The position numbers and the translations under genes were made by a program. The notes under the pieces are model-generated. The model did no database searches and was not told the DNA's origin. It saw only the letters and a list, made by a program, of their open reading frames with translations. Below are positions 61,807 through 64,000 of a DNA stretch of 64,000 nt, piece by piece. How positions within the stretch are numbered: position 1 is the stretch's first letter; each line of letters begins with the position of its first letter. The stretch is from Gigantopelta aegis. Lineage: Eukaryota > Mollusca > Gastropoda > Neomphalida > Peltospiridae. The DNA lies in assembly GCF_016097555.1 (NCBI RefSeq), contig NC_054706.1, positions 53,209,793-53,273,792 of the forward strand. Direction: 5' to 3'.

Positions 61807-64000
61807 TTAATCAAAGGATATTAGTTCTGCTTCCTTAGATGAGGATTGTTGTTGTGCAGATGGTGGTGGTTGTTGTTGTTGTTGTGTCGGAGCCTGCATC
61901 TGTTGTTGTTGTTGTTGTTGTTGTTGTGTAGGAGCCTGCATCTGTTGTGGTTGTGGAATGTACTGAGCAGGGGGTTGGGGTGAAGGCCCAGACGTTCCTA
62001 CAAACTGTTGCTGAGAGTTCGAATAAACAGGCTGATTCTGTTGGGGTAGAGTACCAGCCATATCTGAAAAGTAAAAAGTGTCTGTGAAAATGTATTTGTG
62101 GCAGAAAAAAATGTGCTAAACATTTACAAGAAGACAAGTAATGATACACAACATACATATTTAATCATTACTTTTTAATTCAACTTTTCAATCAATTAAC
62201 CCTTTTGAGGTAAATGTATCTATGGCTCTCCCATTCCATAAACATAAATATCCTATCTAATGCTTATAACTTCAATATGAAGGTTTTGAAGCTTACAAAT
62301 GTAATATTTAGCAATCTCAAATATTTTAAGTCTGTTCAGTTACCTCAGATTTGTAGACAAAATCAAAATCATGTTTTTGAATATTACAAGGAACAATATT
62401 TAACCTGAATTGTTCTGTTCACGTCCAACTGCCAATTGTTTATCTGATGAACAGTTACATTCTAAAATTAAAGTCCCATATAAATAATCAAATGGGAAAT
62501 TAGTTGATTTTAAAAATATATTTGGACCATCAGTATTGCACAGAGACATAGTCCAAGTGTTTTAGAATTTGGCAACTCACTGGTTAAGTAAATTTTTATG
62601 CAACTGAATAATTATTTATCCAAGTAAAACTTATGTGAACCAACTTCCAGTAACCCAAGATTTTGAAATATTGTCCCTTGTGTACACTATATGAAAAACA
62701 GGTAACCTACTTTGCATGTTAAAAGACGGATATTCCATGCCTGGCTGCACCGAGTAAGACTGCCCTGGAACCATGCCTCCTTGTTGTACCATCTGCTGTG
62801 GCGGCATACTGGTTTGTCCCTGGTCACTGTATTGCATGTTTGGTTGAGCTGGATAGCTGACTGGAGGGGGAGCCACTGCCCCATCTGTCACCATAGACTG
62901 GTAACCGGGCATTCCTGTAGGTCCTGTCTGTACATTAGGTGCTGATCCGATGTTGGTTGCACTTCCCGACATACTCGGGTGAATCGGGTAGCCAACCCCT
63001 AGCTGGTTGTAGCCTTGTGTGGACGACTGAATATACATGGGTTGGTTGGGAGCTGCATGTCCACCAGCCTGTGTTCCCACTCCCGGCCCAGGCGGATTCG
63101 GACCATATCCAGCCTGATGGATGGGGGATCCTTCTGCTGATCCTGCAGGACTGTAGCCATGGACTTGCTGCTGCATATGGGGAGGTCCCGGAGGCATCCC
63201 TTGTGGCGGCATCCCTTGTGGCATCATACCCGGTTGTGTACCATACACCTAAAAACAAAATGGTAATGGTAATAATTTCAAACATACCAGACAGTAACTG
63301 TGCATATTTTTTAATTGTCCCCAGAGCAGCAAGGTAGGGGTGCCTTGAGATCATGACCTTACAATGTCTAAATATCACATATACATTATATGGAAATAGT
63401 AATAATAATATCTTGATATATATTATTAACATAATACAATATTGTTGAATATCTATAATATGGAAAGTTAAATGCTCTGAGTTCAACATGAAAATTAGGA
63501 GAAGGAAAGAAAGCAAAAGGGGTAAGGATTAAAAAGAAAGGAAAGAAGGAGTGGAAGAATCTAGATAAAAGGAATATAACTGATGCTCTTCAAAGACCAT
63601 ATCATCAGTTATTATCGGAGAATATATCATTTAAAATTACTCTGGAGCTTTCATTAAACAATGTCCAACATGTTTTCAAAAGATTTTTTTTTACAAATAT
63701 TAAGAAATAGAAACCAAATAATGTTTAAAAAAATTAATTCGAGAATGGGATGGAAAGAGTTATGCCGTAGGAAACCCGACCCTTACTTTATATTACCACT
63801 ATATTTTACAATACCACCAACTTGTGATATGCCAAAGAAGCTGTGTTAACCAGCTTTACAATGCTATTATCTTTAGTTACTGGCCTTTACAACATTACAA
63901 ACCTGTGGCATGCCCGCCATGGCCTGTGGGTAGCCGTATGTCTGCATCTGTCTCATCTGGGTGAGCTGTTTCTGCTGCTCAAGTCTTAAATGCATCTCCC
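61807..64000 (-). CDS. HGS: HGS/HRS (ESCRT-0 subunit), last three exons; 5' end outside window
   Basis: The exons are 64000-63903 (open at the right edge), 63248-62711 and 62063-61807 (stop TAA). All junctions are GT-AG with matching phase. The first part reads RLEQQKQLTQMRQMQ, the end of the HRS coiled-coil. It is followed by YSPAGSAEGSPIH (human FSPAGSVEGSPMH), a long region rich in proline, glutamine, glycine and methionine, FNMQNMAGTLP, and a poly-Q tract encoded by CAA repeats. The protein ends EAELISFD, the C-terminal clathrin-box motif of HRS. HRS sits on early endosomes, binds ubiquitinated cargo and PI3P, and recruits ESCRT-I and clathrin; its VHS, FYVE and UIM domains would lie to the right. 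The poly-Q tract (61858-61930) has interrupted CAA units and is likely length-variable. Identity is clear from the C-terminal motif and exon order. Confidence 0.93.
61858..61930 (-). repeat. CAA trinucleotide tract encoding poly-Q in HGS
   Basis: Two runs of TTG on the plus strand (CAA on the coding strand) encode Q5 and Q9 stretches separated by an MQAPTQ repeat. The duplicated MQAPTQ block suggests slippage at unit level. Confidence 0.85.

Overview
The window looks like a low-GC molluscan nuclear genome, probably gastropod. Coding sequence is sparse and split by long introns. The exons resolve into animal orthologues. tRNA-derived SINEs ending in GTCGTTAAAcaaaac or GTCGTTAAAtaaaac recur throughout; I associate this SINE type with molluscs from memory. 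I saw no bacterial operon structure, no CRISPR array and no virus-like element.

Host genes, left to right: (1) ZCCHC24, minus strand, coding exons 1-2 at 11403-11083 and 5020-4832, with the 3' exons beyond the left edge. (2) A two-exon class III extradiol ring-cleavage dioxygenase (4,5-DOPA dioxygenase-like), minus strand, 20595-18054. (3) GNPTG, plus strand, up to nine exons from about 21187 to 36974, arranged head to head with the dioxygenase and using one GC-AG intron. (4) MCRIP2 (FAM195A), minus strand, six small exons from 54269 to 40349. Most of its exons are too short to form visible open frames, and it converges on GNPTG. (5) tRNA-Gly(CCC), plus strand, 56191-56261. (6) The 3' end of HGS/HRS, minus strand, from the right edge to 61807, ending in a clathrin-box LISFD.

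The rest is a dense, nested set of mobile elements. There are about twenty SINE copies with a shared body but two alternative tails, plus a second SINE family. Two degraded Tc1/mariner DD34E elements lie at 23886-25482 and 50324-51806. A TTAA-targeting group of MITEs and longer elements is repeatedly nested. A further group has hAT-like CAGGG or CAGTG termini, family-specific subterminal repeats and short 5-6 bp target-site duplications. For two of these, an unoccupied copy of the host repeat lies elsewhere in the window. Minisatellites, G-tract MITEs, AT microsatellites and a large fold-back structure fill much of the remainder.

The host genes do not form one pathway. GNPTG (lysosomal enzyme tagging) and HGS (ESCRT-0 sorting) both belong to the endolysosomal system, but I read their proximity as coincidence. 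The most unusual material is the transposon layer: the short-TSD hAT-like group and its in-window empty sites. Among genes, the points of interest are the animal extradiol dioxygenase, the GC-AG intron and the cryptic MCRIP2 gene.
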